Notes under the pieces: generated by a model
What the model was told of the DNA's origin: nothing
The model's database searches: none
The model's input: only the letters and a program-made list of their open reading frames with translations
Program-made: the position numbers and the translations under genes
NCBI GenBank assembly: GCA_034189165.1
Contig: JAXHVN010000011.1
Coordinates: 65,469 to 129,468 of the forward strand
Direction: 5' to 3'
DNA from: JAASSS01 sp021767745
GTDB lineage: Bacteria > Pseudomonadota > Gammaproteobacteria > UBA5335
DNA: 64,000 nt
Shown here: positions 10,101 to 17,907 of the stretch, piece after piece
Layout: every line of letters starts with the position of its first letter
How positions within the stretch are numbered: position 1 is the first letter of the stretch

Positions 10101-10450
10101 TCGACGAGCGGGTCTGCGGCGTCCGGTTCAAGGCGTGGCAGCCACCCTCGGCGCTGCACCCGCGGATCCCGGCGCAGACCCCACTCACCTTCGACCTGCA
10201 CGATCGCTGGAACGGCCGCGCCATCGCCGGCTGCCGCTACTACGTGGCGCATCCGGCCGGACGCAACTACGAGCGCTTTCCGGTCAATGCCAGCGAAGCC
10301 GAGGCGCGGCGGCTGGCGCGGTTCGAGCGCTTCGGGCACACGCCCGGCCGCCACGACGCCACGCACCTCACGCAGCCACAGGCGGCACTCGCGCCCGAGC
10401 ATCCGTATACGCTCGATCTGCGACGACATCCGGTGCTCGGCGGATCGTGA
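7130..10450 (+). CDS. transglutaminase-like / DUF2126 large protein
   Basis: A 1106-residue protein with a bacterial transglutaminase N-terminal beta domain (about residues 5-90), a papain-fold transglutaminase-like domain with a candidate catalytic triad Cys181 (GSCRDSA), His230 (DLHAWAEI) and Asp246 (GLDPTSG), and a long C-terminal DUF2126 region. DUF2126 motifs include RLTQGGEPTF, HYGQGKWYPGEPLPRW, GTGGGNHLTLG and RAFEMPPHPHMSL. The intact triad suggests peptidase or amide-transfer activity. It begins 25 bases after the alpha-E stop and its own stop overlaps the next start (GTGA). Its 5' end is duplicated by the contig overlap; this copy is the complete one. Confidence 0.93.
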   Translation: MSIHVALNHWTEYRYDRPVRLSPQTIRLRPAPHCRTPIESYALRIAPQPHFINWLQDPFGNFVGRVVFPEPVRRFAVTVDLVADMTVINPFDFFVEEYAERYPFDYPDALARQLAPYRHAPTPGPRLADYLATVAVPHETRTIDFLVELNQRLSKEVAYTVRLEPGVQSCEQTLERGVGSCRDSAYLLVQIARHLGLAARFASGYLVQLKSDVAALDGPSGPEADFTDLHAWAEIFLPGAGWIGLDPTSGLLAGEGHIPLCCTPEPAAAAPIEGASDPAEVEFAFHNEVQRLRERPRVTLPYSQAQWEDIDALGAKVDARLQAADVRLTQGGEPTFVSIDDMDGAEWNTGALGPHKRQRAEDLLRRLRARFAPGGMLHYGQGKWYPGEPLPRWSLGCIWRSDGQPVVEDDALLADPTVPGDADAAAAQRLIAAIAAALAVDPAPIAPAYEDLYYYLWVERRLPDDVGPGHPALQADADRARLAKLLEPGLGTVTGYLLPLQWQWETAQTGRYVSGPWHVRRGHIYLLPGDSPMGLRLPLDSLPAGAGQGEAPVPADPWGPLRPLPAPPGGEIRLQRPGVANPASPDPSAEPPAATALCVEPRNGVLHVFLPPTADAAQYLQLVHAVLAAAAAEGLAVALEGYEPPPSPQLRHFHVTPDPGVIEVNVQPASDWQGLRTITEGLYEDARLARLGAEKFMLDGRHTGTGGGNHLTLGSATPADSPFLRRPALLQSLITYWQHHPSLSYLFSGLFVGPTSQAPRLDEARTDSLYELEIAFGQLTGALPEDTALAPWLVDRLLRHLLIDVTGNTHRAEFCIDKLYSPDSATGRLGLLELRAFEMPPHPHMSLVQMLLVRALIARFWDQPYRGRLVRWGTDLHDRFMLEHFVRQDFHDVLEELRGAGFAFEDRWFEPFFEFRFPVLGQLKARELTLELRQAIEPWHVLGEEATGGGTARYVDSSVERLQVRLTGAAGDRYHVSCNGRPLPLHQTGRVDERVCGVRFKAWQPPSALHPRIPAQTPLTFDLHDRWNGRAIAGCRYYVAHPAGRNYERFPVNASEAEARRLARFERFGHTPGRHDATHLTQPQAALAPEHPYTLDLRRHPVLGGS

Positions 10451-12897
10451 GCGTCGCCGCGCCGCTGCCGGCACCGGCGCTGCCCTTGCTGCGCGCCTAC
10501 AGCCCGCCATCCGGCGCCTACGACGAACTGCGCGAGCACGATGGCAGCCTGCGCCCGCACTGGCGCCAGCTGCTGCCGGCGCTGGACGCACTCGGCGCCG
10601 AGGGGCTGCAGCAACGTGCCGCGGATGCCTCCGCGCTGTTGCAGCACCACGGCCTGCAGGGCGGGCCCCGCGGCCAGCGCTGGCGGCTCGACCCGGTGCC
10701 GCTGGTGCTGCCGAGCGATCAATGGCGGCTGATCGAGCGGGGCCTGCAGCAGCGCGGCGAGCTGCTCGAGGCGCTGCTGCGGGATCTCTACGGGGAGCAG
10801 CGCCTGCTGCGCAGCGGCCAGCTGCCGCCGGATGCGGTCTTCGCCCATGGCGGTTTCCTGCACCCCGTGGTCGGACTGCGACCACCCTCCGGCCGCTGGC
10901 TGGTGCACTACGCCGCCGATCTGGTGCGAACGCCGGATGGCCAGTTGCTCGTCGCCCGCGATCGCGCCGATGCGCCGGCCGGGATGGGTGCGGCGCTGGC
11001 CGCCCGGGTGGCGCTCTCGCGCCAGCTGCCGAGCCTGTTCCGGGACTGCCATCCGCATCGGCTGCGACTGTTCTTCCAGACGCTGCGCGAGACGCTGGCG
11101 AGCTTGGCCGACGATCCCTCCGGCGCGGCCGTTGCCGTGCTGAGCGGCGGTCCACGTGATCCGGCCTACGCCGAACAGGCCTACCTGGCGCAGTACCTCG
11201 GCTACATGCTGGCCGACAGCGGCGAGCTCGTCGTGCGCGACGGGCGGCTGTGGCTGGGCGGCGTGGAACGGCCGCAGCCGGTGCATGCCGTGCTGAGGAC
11301 GCTGGCGAGCGTGCAGATCGATCCGCTCGAACTCGACCGACGCTCGCATCATGGCGTGCCCGGACTGCTGCAGTTGCTGCGCCAGGGCAATCTCGTGGCG
11401 GCCAACCCGCCCGGTGTGCGGGTGGTCGAGAACCCTGCCCTGCACGCCTATCTGCCCTCGCTGTGTCGTACGCTGCTGGGGCAGGACCTGCTGCTACCCT
11501 CGGTGCCGACCTGGTGGTGCGGCGATCCGGCTGCGCGCCGGCACGTGCTCGCCCACATCGACCAGCTGCACCTGCAGAGCCTGGATGAACGCCTGCGCCA
11601 GCCCGCCATGGATGCCGCCCGGGATGCCCGTCGGCGTCGGCGCCTGCGGGCACGCATCGAGGCGCAACCGCACCTGTTCGTCGGGCGCGCCGCCTATCCG
11701 GTCGCCCATGCCCCGGTGGCCACGCGTGTGGGGCTGGCGGCACGGCCAATCTCCCTGCGCTGCTTCGCCGTCGCCGACGCCGACGGGCACTACGTGATGC
11801 CGGGCGGCATGGCGGCCAGTCAACGGCCCGACAGCGCGACGACCGGCGCCGGGCGGATCCACAAGGACGTCTGGGTGCTGGCCTCCGAGCCGCAGCCGCA
11901 GGACCCGCTGGCCGCCGTGCTGCGCCGGCCGCTGCCCTTCGCGGCACCGACGACCGGCATCTCGCGCCGCCTGGCGGACAACCTCTGCTGGCTGGGCCGT
12001 TATCTGGTGCGGGTGGAGACGATGTGCCGGACGTTCGACGGCGCGTTCACGCATCGGGCTGCCCCGGGTGCGGCCTTCCGTCCAGTCGATCAGACCCTGC
12101 TGGCGCTGCTGATCGGCAGCCCCGCCCCGGACCCGAACGATGCCGACGCGCAAGTGCTGCTGCGGCAGCTGGAGCGCACCGATCCGCAGGGCCTGCCGGC
12201 GACGCTGACCGCGCTCGCACGCGCAGCCCAGGCAGTGCCGGAGGTGCTGCACGGTGAGCTTGGCGCCCTGCTTGGCGCGCTGCCGGCGGCTTTCGAGATC
12301 ACCGCGGGCACCGAGGCGCTGCACCGGCAGCTGCGGACGCTGCGCCTGCAGCTGGCAGCCGCGCGCGCCCTGCTGCTGGACGGGCTGCCGGTCGGCCAGA
12401 CACGTGCCTATTTCGAGGTCGGGCTGCGGCTGGAACAGGCGTTGCAGGGCCTGCGTCTGCTGGCGCAGGCACCGGCGGCGCATGCGGAGGCGGAAAGCGA
12501 TGTCGCCACGGCGCTGCTCGACGTCGCCGGCGTCAACGCCCGGCTGTATGCCGGCGGTCAGGAGCCCGCGCAGACGCGCCACGGCGTCATCCAGCTGCTG
12601 CTGCTGGAGACCGCCAATCCTCAGTCGCTGCGCCATCTGCTGCTGCGCCTTGATCAGGACTTCGACGATCTGGCTGGGCGCAACGGGCCGAGCCTGGCCC
12701 TGCCACGGGCGCAGCGCCAGCTCGCTCGGGTGCGCGACCGGGTGGAGGGTGTGGCCGCCCGGCGGCTCGACGATGCCGGGCTGACCGCCCTCTGCGAGCA
12801 ACTGACGCAACAGCTGCGGACGATCGCCGAGCTGGTCGCGCGAGACATCCGGCCCCGTTCCCACCGCGTGCGGCAGCTCTCGGAGCTGCGGCCGTGA
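10447..12897 (+). CDS. fused circularly permuted ATP-grasp / alpha-E protein
   Basis: An 816-residue fusion: a circularly permuted ATP-grasp-like region (about residues 1-490) joined to an alpha-E domain that begins near residue 503 (GISRRLADNLCWLGRYLVRVET). The GTG at 10447 overlaps the previous stop, so the upstream extension of the open frame is not coding. RDLYGEQRLL and VMPGGMAAS confirm the ATP-grasp family. The region corresponding to the stand-alone enzyme's LEDNLRVPSG reads VARDRADAPAG, and I find no counterpart of its VVKPANESGGYG strand, so this copy may have reduced or no ligase activity. It overlaps the downstream gene by GTGA. Confidence 0.92.
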   Translation: MSVAAPLPAPALPLLRAYSPPSGAYDELREHDGSLRPHWRQLLPALDALGAEGLQQRAADASALLQHHGLQGGPRGQRWRLDPVPLVLPSDQWRLIERGLQQRGELLEALLRDLYGEQRLLRSGQLPPDAVFAHGGFLHPVVGLRPPSGRWLVHYAADLVRTPDGQLLVARDRADAPAGMGAALAARVALSRQLPSLFRDCHPHRLRLFFQTLRETLASLADDPSGAAVAVLSGGPRDPAYAEQAYLAQYLGYMLADSGELVVRDGRLWLGGVERPQPVHAVLRTLASVQIDPLELDRRSHHGVPGLLQLLRQGNLVAANPPGVRVVENPALHAYLPSLCRTLLGQDLLLPSVPTWWCGDPAARRHVLAHIDQLHLQSLDERLRQPAMDAARDARRRRRLRARIEAQPHLFVGRAAYPVAHAPVATRVGLAARPISLRCFAVADADGHYVMPGGMAASQRPDSATTGAGRIHKDVWVLASEPQPQDPLAAVLRRPLPFAAPTTGISRRLADNLCWLGRYLVRVETMCRTFDGAFTHRAAPGAAFRPVDQTLLALLIGSPAPDPNDADAQVLLRQLERTDPQGLPATLTALARAAQAVPEVLHGELGALLGALPAAFEITAGTEALHRQLRTLRLQLAAARALLLDGLPVGQTRAYFEVGLRLEQALQGLRLLAQAPAAHAEAESDVATALLDVAGVNARLYAGGQEPAQTRHGVIQLLLLETANPQSLRHLLLRLDQDFDDLAGRNGPSLALPRAQRQLARVRDRVEGVAARRLDDAGLTALCEQLTQQLRTIAELVARDIRPRSHRVRQLSELRP

Positions 12898-13823
12898 GCG
12901 AGCGCACCTATCGGGTCACCCATCTCACCCGCTATGAATACAGCCAGGCAGTCGACTACGGCCACAACGAGGCGCGGCTGCACCCGCGGGATGAGGGGCG
13001 GCAGCGCTGCCTCGAAGCCGAACTGCAGATCCTGCCGGAACCTGCACGCCTGCATCATCGGCGGGACGGCTTTGGCAACCAGATCGCCTACTTCGCGGTC
13101 GAACAGCGGCATCACGCGCTCGAAGTCCGGGCGGAAAGTACCCTCACGACCCGTCCACCCGCCGGCATCGACCCCGAGCGCTCGCCCCCATGGGAAGAGG
13201 TGGCGCGATCATTGGCCGCGACCGGCACGGGCCGGGTCGGCTCGACCGATCAGCTGCTGGCCAGCACGCTGAGGCTGAGTTCGCCGTTCGCGGGCACGGG
13301 TCGCGAATTCGCCAGCTATGCGGCGCCGAGCTTCACGCCCGGGCGCCCGCTACTGCAGGCGGCGCTCGAGCTGATGGCGCGCGTGCATCGCGACTTCACC
13401 TACAACCCCACGGCCACCAACATCGCCACGCCACTGCGGCGCGTGATGCGCGAGCGCCACGGCGTCTGCCAGGACTTCGCGCATCTGATGCTCGCCTGCC
13501 TGCGCAGCCTCGGGCTCGGTGCGCGCTATGTCAGCGGATATCTGGAGACGCTGCCGCCGCCCGGCCAGCCAAAGCTCCGCGGCGCCGACGCCTCGCATGC
13601 CTGGCTCGCGGTGTTCTGCCCGGCGCATGGCTGGGTGGACCTCGATCCGACCAACGACCAGGTACCGCAGACCCGGCATCTGACGCTGGGCTGGGGCCGG
13701 GACTACGGCGATGTCATGCCGCTGAACGGCGTCATCTTCGGCGGCGGCCGCACCACCCTCAGTGTCGCGGTGGACGTGCAGCCGCTGCCGGCCGTACCGC
13801 CAATGCCACCGATGCGGGCGTGA
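12894..13823 (+). CDS. transglutaminase family protein (small)
   Basis: A 309-residue protein with the bacterial transglutaminase N-terminal domain (TYRVTHLTRYEYSQAV) and a transglutaminase-like cysteine-peptidase domain. The candidate triad is Cys192 (GVCQDFAH), His235 (ASHAWLAVF) and Asp251 (VDLDPTN). It starts at GTG 12894, overlapping the ATP-grasp/alpha-E fusion, and its stop overlaps the next start in the same way. It is the second transglutaminase-like enzyme of the operon and is much shorter than the DUF2126 one. No signal peptide is visible, so a cytoplasmic role is likely. Confidence 0.94.
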   Translation: MSERTYRVTHLTRYEYSQAVDYGHNEARLHPRDEGRQRCLEAELQILPEPARLHHRRDGFGNQIAYFAVEQRHHALEVRAESTLTTRPPAGIDPERSPPWEEVARSLAATGTGRVGSTDQLLASTLRLSSPFAGTGREFASYAAPSFTPGRPLLQAALELMARVHRDFTYNPTATNIATPLRRVMRERHGVCQDFAHLMLACLRSLGLGARYVSGYLETLPPPGQPKLRGADASHAWLAVFCPAHGWVDLDPTNDQVPQTRHLTLGWGRDYGDVMPLNGVIFGGGRTTLSVAVDVQPLPAVPPMPPMRA

Positions 13824-14725
13824 ACGCCTCCCCGCCGTCGGCGCCCTGGGCGCCACGCCGGGCAGCCGACAGCGTGGCGTATTCGATCAACGGCCTCCAC
13901 TACCACACCTGGCAATGGGGGCCGACCTCGGGGCCGGCGGCCTTGCTGCTGCACGGCTGGATGGATGCCGGCGCGAGCTTCCAGCTGCTCGCCGACGCCC
14001 TGCCCGGACACTGGCGGCTCATTGCCCCGGACTGGCGTGGCTTCGGCCGGACGGCGTGGGCGCCGGGCGGCTATTGGTTCGCTGACTATCTCGCGGACCT
14101 CGATGGCCTGTTGCAGCATCTGTCGCCGGACGCGCCGGTGCTGCTGATCGGTCACAGCATGGGCGGGAACATCGCCGGCCTGTACGCGGGTATTCGGCCG
14201 GCGCGGGTCAGCCGGCTGGTCAATCTCGACGGCTTCGCCATCCCCGGGGCGCAGCCACGGGAGGCACCGGCCCGCTACGCGCACTGGCTGCGCAGCCTGT
14301 CGACACCGCCCGAGTGGCGCCAGTACCCTGATTTCGCTGCGCTGGCAGCACGCCTGCGGCAGCGGCATCCATTTCTCTGTGCCGATCAGGCCCGGTTCAT
14401 CGCCGAGGCGTGGGCCGAACCCAGCGGAACCGGCGTGCGACTGCGCGCCGATCCGCGCCATCGCCGGCCGAATCCGGTGCTGTTCCGTCTGGAAGAAGCG
14501 CGCGCCTGCTGGCAGCGCGTGACGGCCGATACGCTCTGGCTCTCGGGCGCCGGAACCTTCCTGGCCACCGGCGGCCTGGCCGAGGAGAACGGCGCCTGCT
14601 TTCGCTCCCTGACACGCCTTGAGATCGACAACGCCGGCCACATGTTGCATCTTGAACGGCCGGTCGAGGTGGCTGCGCGCATCGTCGATTGGCTGGAACC
14701 TTCAGGCGGTTGGCCGGTCCAATAG
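13820..14725 (+). CDS. alpha/beta hydrolase coupled to the ATP-grasp operon
   Basis: A 301-residue alpha/beta-hydrolase. HGWMDAGASF provides the oxyanion-hole HG motif, GHSMGG carries the nucleophile Ser113, and His274 (AGHMLH) is the probable catalytic His; the acid residue is not obvious. The GTG at 13820 overlaps the transglutaminase stop, so it is co-translated with the peptide-system genes. The frame stays open upstream to 13190, but that part overlaps the transglutaminase gene and is not coding. It could release or trim the product of the system, or be an unrelated esterase that joined the operon. Confidence 0.88.
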   Translation: MNASPPSAPWAPRRAADSVAYSINGLHYHTWQWGPTSGPAALLLHGWMDAGASFQLLADALPGHWRLIAPDWRGFGRTAWAPGGYWFADYLADLDGLLQHLSPDAPVLLIGHSMGGNIAGLYAGIRPARVSRLVNLDGFAIPGAQPREAPARYAHWLRSLSTPPEWRQYPDFAALAARLRQRHPFLCADQARFIAEAWAEPSGTGVRLRADPRHRRPNPVLFRLEEARACWQRVTADTLWLSGAGTFLATGGLAEENGACFRSLTRLEIDNAGHMLHLERPVEVAARIVDWLEPSGGWPVQ

Positions 14726-14793
14726 ACTGAACGGTCAGCCGATGATCCCGCCTTGCCGGACGTCGGGTGGCATTCTCAGCGAGAAGTCCCACA

Positions 14794-14862
14794 TGAACGT
14801 TCGTTCAAGGGTTGAGCGATCGTTCAAGTTGGCCGACAATATGTCTCCATCTGCGGAGGAGG
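14794..14862 (+). promoter_or_regulatory. putative promoter, operator and Shine-Dalgarno region of amoC
   Basis: A perfect inverted repeat TGAAC-N4-GTTCA (14794-14807) is followed by another GTTCAAG (14822-14828); TCGTTCAAG occurs twice, 19 bases apart. A sigma70-like promoter, TTGAGC (14812-14817), 17 bases, GACAAT (14835-14840), surrounds the second copy. GGAGGAGG (14855-14862) is a very strong ribosome site 6 bases before the amoC ATG. The elements are visible; the promoter and operator roles are inferred. Confidence 0.5.
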
Positions 14863-14868
14863 ATTTTT

Positions 14869-15705
14869 ATGAGTAGTGTGGCCGAAACTCACAAGACCCC
14901 CGTTGCGCAACCGCAACAGGCGGGCATGTTCGGCGGCATCCTGAGCTGGCTTGGCTTGGCGCAGGACGAAACCAAGGCGCCGTCGCCGCCGTGGCGCGCG
15001 GCCTTCATCGGCGTGTTCCTGGCACTGGTGCTCTTCGGCGTCTATCGCTGGTATCAGCATGCCTACTCGTTCACGGTGGGATTGGACTACTTCGAGCCGG
15101 AGTTCGGCGTCTACTGGATGCGGCTGTTCTACATCCAGATGGCGCTGATCACCCTTGCAGGCGCGATCGGCGTGCCGCTGCTGTGGTTCACCCGGCCGAA
15201 GGATCCAATGGCGATGTCTCCGCACAAGGAGCTGTCGATCTATTATCTGATCCTGTCGTTCATCGCGGTGGCCAGCGTGGTGGTGGTGGCCATCCTGGGC
15301 CTGTTCGTCGAGGCCGATGCGGCCTGGCATCAGGTGACGGTGCGTGACACCGACTTCACGCCGACGCACATCGGTCTGTTCTACTTCGCCATTCCGCTCG
15401 GCATGGTGGCGCTGATTCTGGGCTTCGTGTGGATGCACACCCGCATGCCAGACTTCGTCAACCGCGTGTCGCTGCCGTTGGCGCTCGTGGCGGCGGCACC
15501 GATCCTGATCATGCCGAACCTCGGCCTGAACGAGTGGGGTCATACGTTCTTCTATGCGGAAGAGCTGTTCGCCGCACCGATCCACTGGGGCTTCGTGCTG
15601 CTGGGTTGGGGCCTGTTCGGTATCGGCGGCTTTCTGGTTCAGTGCCTGAACCGCATGCGTAAGCTGACGGCGGTCACGGACGAGGAGCGCGTTGCCGCTA
15701 TCTAA
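14869..15705 (+). CDS. amoC: AmoC/PmoC-family subunit of a copper membrane monooxygenase, stand-alone gene
   Basis: A 278-residue integral membrane protein of the ammonia/methane/hydrocarbon monooxygenase subunit C family, with about six hydrophobic segments. All metal ligands known from PmoC structures are present with exact spacing: Asp150, His154 and His167 (DAAWH...TPTH) equal M. capsulatus D156, H160, H173; Asn221, His225 and His239 (NEWGH...PIHWG) equal N227, H231, H245. The ATG at 14869 follows GGAGGAGG. No A or B subunit gene is in the window, and a terminator follows. By eye the gene is less GC-rich than its neighbours, which could reflect transfer or high expression. Whether it serves ammonia, methane or a hydrocarbon cannot be decided from subunit C. 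Confidence 0.93.
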   Translation: MSSVAETHKTPVAQPQQAGMFGGILSWLGLAQDETKAPSPPWRAAFIGVFLALVLFGVYRWYQHAYSFTVGLDYFEPEFGVYWMRLFYIQMALITLAGAIGVPLLWFTRPKDPMAMSPHKELSIYYLILSFIAVASVVVVAILGLFVEADAAWHQVTVRDTDFTPTHIGLFYFAIPLGMVALILGFVWMHTRMPDFVNRVSLPLALVAAAPILIMPNLGLNEWGHTFFYAEELFAAPIHWGFVLLGWGLFGIGGFLVQCLNRMRKLTAVTDEERVAAI

Positions 15706-15746
15706 CGGCGGACGTCGCTAGGCCCGCGCCGATGGCGATGGGCAAG

Positions 15747-15773
15747 AAAAAGGGGCCTTCGGGCCCCTTTTTT
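15747..15773 (+). terminator. intrinsic terminator after amoC
   Basis: A run of five A, the perfect stem GGGGCC/GGCCCC with a TTCG loop, and six T form a strong Rho-independent terminator 42 bases after the amoC stop. The flanking A and T runs can extend the stem and could also work in the opposite direction. Confidence 0.93.
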
Positions 15774-15874
15774 AGTCGGTTCGTCTGTTGCCGCCTGTGG
15801 GCATCCCGCCCTCAGCCATATTCCGCTCGAATCAAGTCAGCCTCGCCGGATAAGCGCTTTGCGATGCGTCCTGA

Positions 15875-16708
15875 TCAGTCGTGGGAGTCAGGGCCCGATC
15901 GCCCTACGGCCGCAACCGGCGAGGCGATGAAGCGCGCCACCTCTTCCTGCACCACGCGGGCCTGAGGTGACAAACCCAGCAGGGCCGTGAGGATCCGGAA
16001 ATGGCCCAGCCGCTGCATATAGACGAGGCGGGCGCCGCTGGCCTTCATGTCGTTCAGCCGGCGCCACATGCGCTTGCTCTGACCTAGGCCGACGACCCTG
16101 TCCCGGCCACCATGAAGCAGCAGAAACGGCGGCGCTTGCGGGTGCACCCGCCCCAGCGGCTGCGCATCGGGCTGGCTGCCTGCCTCACCGAAGATGTCCT
16201 GTAGCACGGGATCGCGGATCGGCAACAGATCGTAGGGGCCTGCCAAACCGACCACCCCGGCAACAGCGACCTGGTGGCGCTCCCCGTTCGCGGGTTCCGA
16301 TGCCGTAACACCCCCGAGCGCCGCCAGACTTGCCAGGTGGGCACCGGCAGAGTGGCCGATCAGGAAGACGCGACGGGGATCACCGCCGTACTCGCTTGCA
16401 TGCGCCCCGGCCCAGGCAAGCGCCGCCTGGGCGTCCTGGACGAAGGTCGGAAATCGCACCTCGGGATACAGCCGATAGTCGGGCAGTACCACCACCCGGC
16501 CGGGCGCTGCGAGCACCCGCGCGAGCAGGCGATATTGCCGACGCGACCCACTGCGCCAGCGGCCACCGTAGAAGAAGATGACGACGGGCAGTGGCACGGT
16601 CTCGCCGCGCGGCCGATAGATCTCCAGCTGCTGGCGGTCATGCGGCCCATAGGCAGCCACTCCCGCGCGACGCACTGCCGCGGCCTGCAGCCACGGCGAG
16701 AGGGTCAT
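15875..16708 (-). CDS. alpha/beta hydrolase, esterase/lipase type
   Basis: A 277-residue alpha/beta hydrolase resembling carbohydrate-esterase or HSL-like enzymes. FFYGGRWRSGSR corresponds to the HGGxW oxyanion segment (His replaced by Tyr), GHSAGAHLA carries the nucleophilic Ser, LLLHGGRDRVV supplies the acid region and LGHFR the catalytic His. There is no obvious signal peptide. Its start overlaps the stop of the VWA gene (ATGA), so it is the last gene of the tkt-to-hydrolase unit. It is convergent with amoC. The substrate is unknown. Confidence 0.85.
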   Translation of the reverse strand: MTLSPWLQAAAVRRAGVAAYGPHDRQQLEIYRPRGETVPLPVVIFFYGGRWRSGSRRQYRLLARVLAAPGRVVVLPDYRLYPEVRFPTFVQDAQAALAWAGAHASEYGGDPRRVFLIGHSAGAHLASLAALGGVTASEPANGERHQVAVAGVVGLAGPYDLLPIRDPVLQDIFGEAGSQPDAQPLGRVHPQAPPFLLLHGGRDRVVGLGQSKRMWRRLNDMKASGARLVYMQRLGHFRILTALLGLSPQARVVQEEVARFIASPVAAVGRSGPDSHD

Positions 16709-17898
16709 CCGGACAGCGCCCGCAGCCCGTTGTTCAGACCATCCAGCGTGAGTGGGTACATCTGCCCTTCCATCAGCTCTCTGGTGATGCCGATCGAGGG
16801 CGTGCTGGTCCAGCGAGCGACCGGCTCGGGATTGAGCCAGATCACCTTGTCAAAGTGCTGCCGCAGCCGCAGCAGCCACAAGGCGCCAGGCTCGGCATTA
16901 TGGTGTTCGATGCTGCCGCCCTCATAGACGATCTCGTACGGGCTCATCGTCGCGTCACCGACGAAGATCACCTTGTAGTCGCGCCCGAAGGTATGCAGCA
17001 CATCCATGGTCGGGGTGCGCTCGGCCCGGCGGCGGCGGTTATCCTTCCATAACCATTCGTAGATGAAGTTATGGAAGTAGTAGTACTCCAGGTGCTTGAG
17101 TTCGCTGCGGGCGGCCGAGAACAGCTCTTCGCACAGGCGCACGTGCATGTCCATGGAACCGCCGACGTCGAAGAACAGGAGCACCTTCACCTTGTTCTGG
17201 CGCTCCGGCACCATCTTTACGTCGAGTAGCCCGCCCCGCCGGGCGGTGGAGCGGATCGTATCGTCCAGATCCAGCTCGAGATCGTTGCCCTCGCGCACGA
17301 ACTGACGCAGCCGCTTCAAGGCCACCTTGAGGTTGCGCGTACCGAGTTCGACGGTGTCATCGAGGTTGCGAAACTCCCGCCGATCCCAGACCTTGACGGC
17401 CGATCGATGCCGTTCGCCACCTTGGCCGATTCGTACGCCTTCCGGGTTGTAGCCGTGTGCGCCGAACGGTGAACGGCCCGCTGTGCCGATCTGGCGATTG
17501 CCGCCCTGGTGACGCTCCTTCTGGTTCTCGAGCCGGTCGCGCAGCGCCTCCATCAGCTTGTCCAGCCCGCCCATCGACTCGACGAGGCGTTTCTCCTCCT
17601 CGCTCAGCTCGAGGGAAGCACGCTTGGCCAGCCATTCGGCCGGGATCTCCCCCCGCCCGATGGCTTCCTGCAGACGCTCACCGACCGCCTCGATTCCCTT
17701 GAAGTAGGCGCCGAACACCTGGTCGAACCGATCGAAGAGCTTCTCGTCCTTGATCAGCGCGCTGCGCGCGAGGTAGTAGAACTCATCGAGGTTCGGCCCG
17801 ATGACACGCCGCTCCAGCGCCTCGTGCAGGGTGAGAAACTCGGTCAGGCTGACCGGCAGCTTTGCCTCACGCAGCGCATAGAAGAAGTCGACCAGCAT
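16705..17898 (-). CDS. VWA domain-containing CoxE-like protein
   Basis: A 397-residue protein of the CoxE-like VWA family, which partners MoxR AAA+ ATPases in assembling or maturing other complexes. The N-terminal part is helical (MLVDFFYALREAKLPVSL), a charged linker follows, and the C-terminal VWA domain contains the metal-site motif FFDVGGSMD, that is DxGxS rather than DxSxS, as is usual in this subfamily. The moxR gene ends 9 bases upstream, so the pair is certainly co-expressed. No CO dehydrogenase genes are nearby, so a role in aerobic CO oxidation should not be assumed. Confidence 0.9.
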   Translation of the reverse strand: MLVDFFYALREAKLPVSLTEFLTLHEALERRVIGPNLDEFYYLARSALIKDEKLFDRFDQVFGAYFKGIEAVGERLQEAIGRGEIPAEWLAKRASLELSEEEKRLVESMGGLDKLMEALRDRLENQKERHQGGNRQIGTAGRSPFGAHGYNPEGVRIGQGGERHRSAVKVWDRREFRNLDDTVELGTRNLKVALKRLRQFVREGNDLELDLDDTIRSTARRGGLLDVKMVPERQNKVKVLLFFDVGGSMDMHVRLCEELFSAARSELKHLEYYYFHNFIYEWLWKDNRRRRAERTPTMDVLHTFGRDYKVIFVGDATMSPYEIVYEGGSIEHHNAEPGALWLLRLRQHFDKVIWLNPEPVARWTSTPSIGITRELMEGQMYPLTLDGLNNGLRALSG

Positions 17899-17907
17899 CG
17901 GCGGCGT

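Noticed and set aside
9077..11947. 956-codon open frame on the minus strand
   Set aside because: It is antisense to the DUF2126 and ATP-grasp genes and its Arg/Pro/Ala-rich translation is a GC-rich shadow.
13190..13819. N-terminal extension of the alpha/beta hydrolase
   Set aside because: This open stretch is a shifted frame of the transglutaminase gene, Arg/Ala-rich and without hydrolase features.
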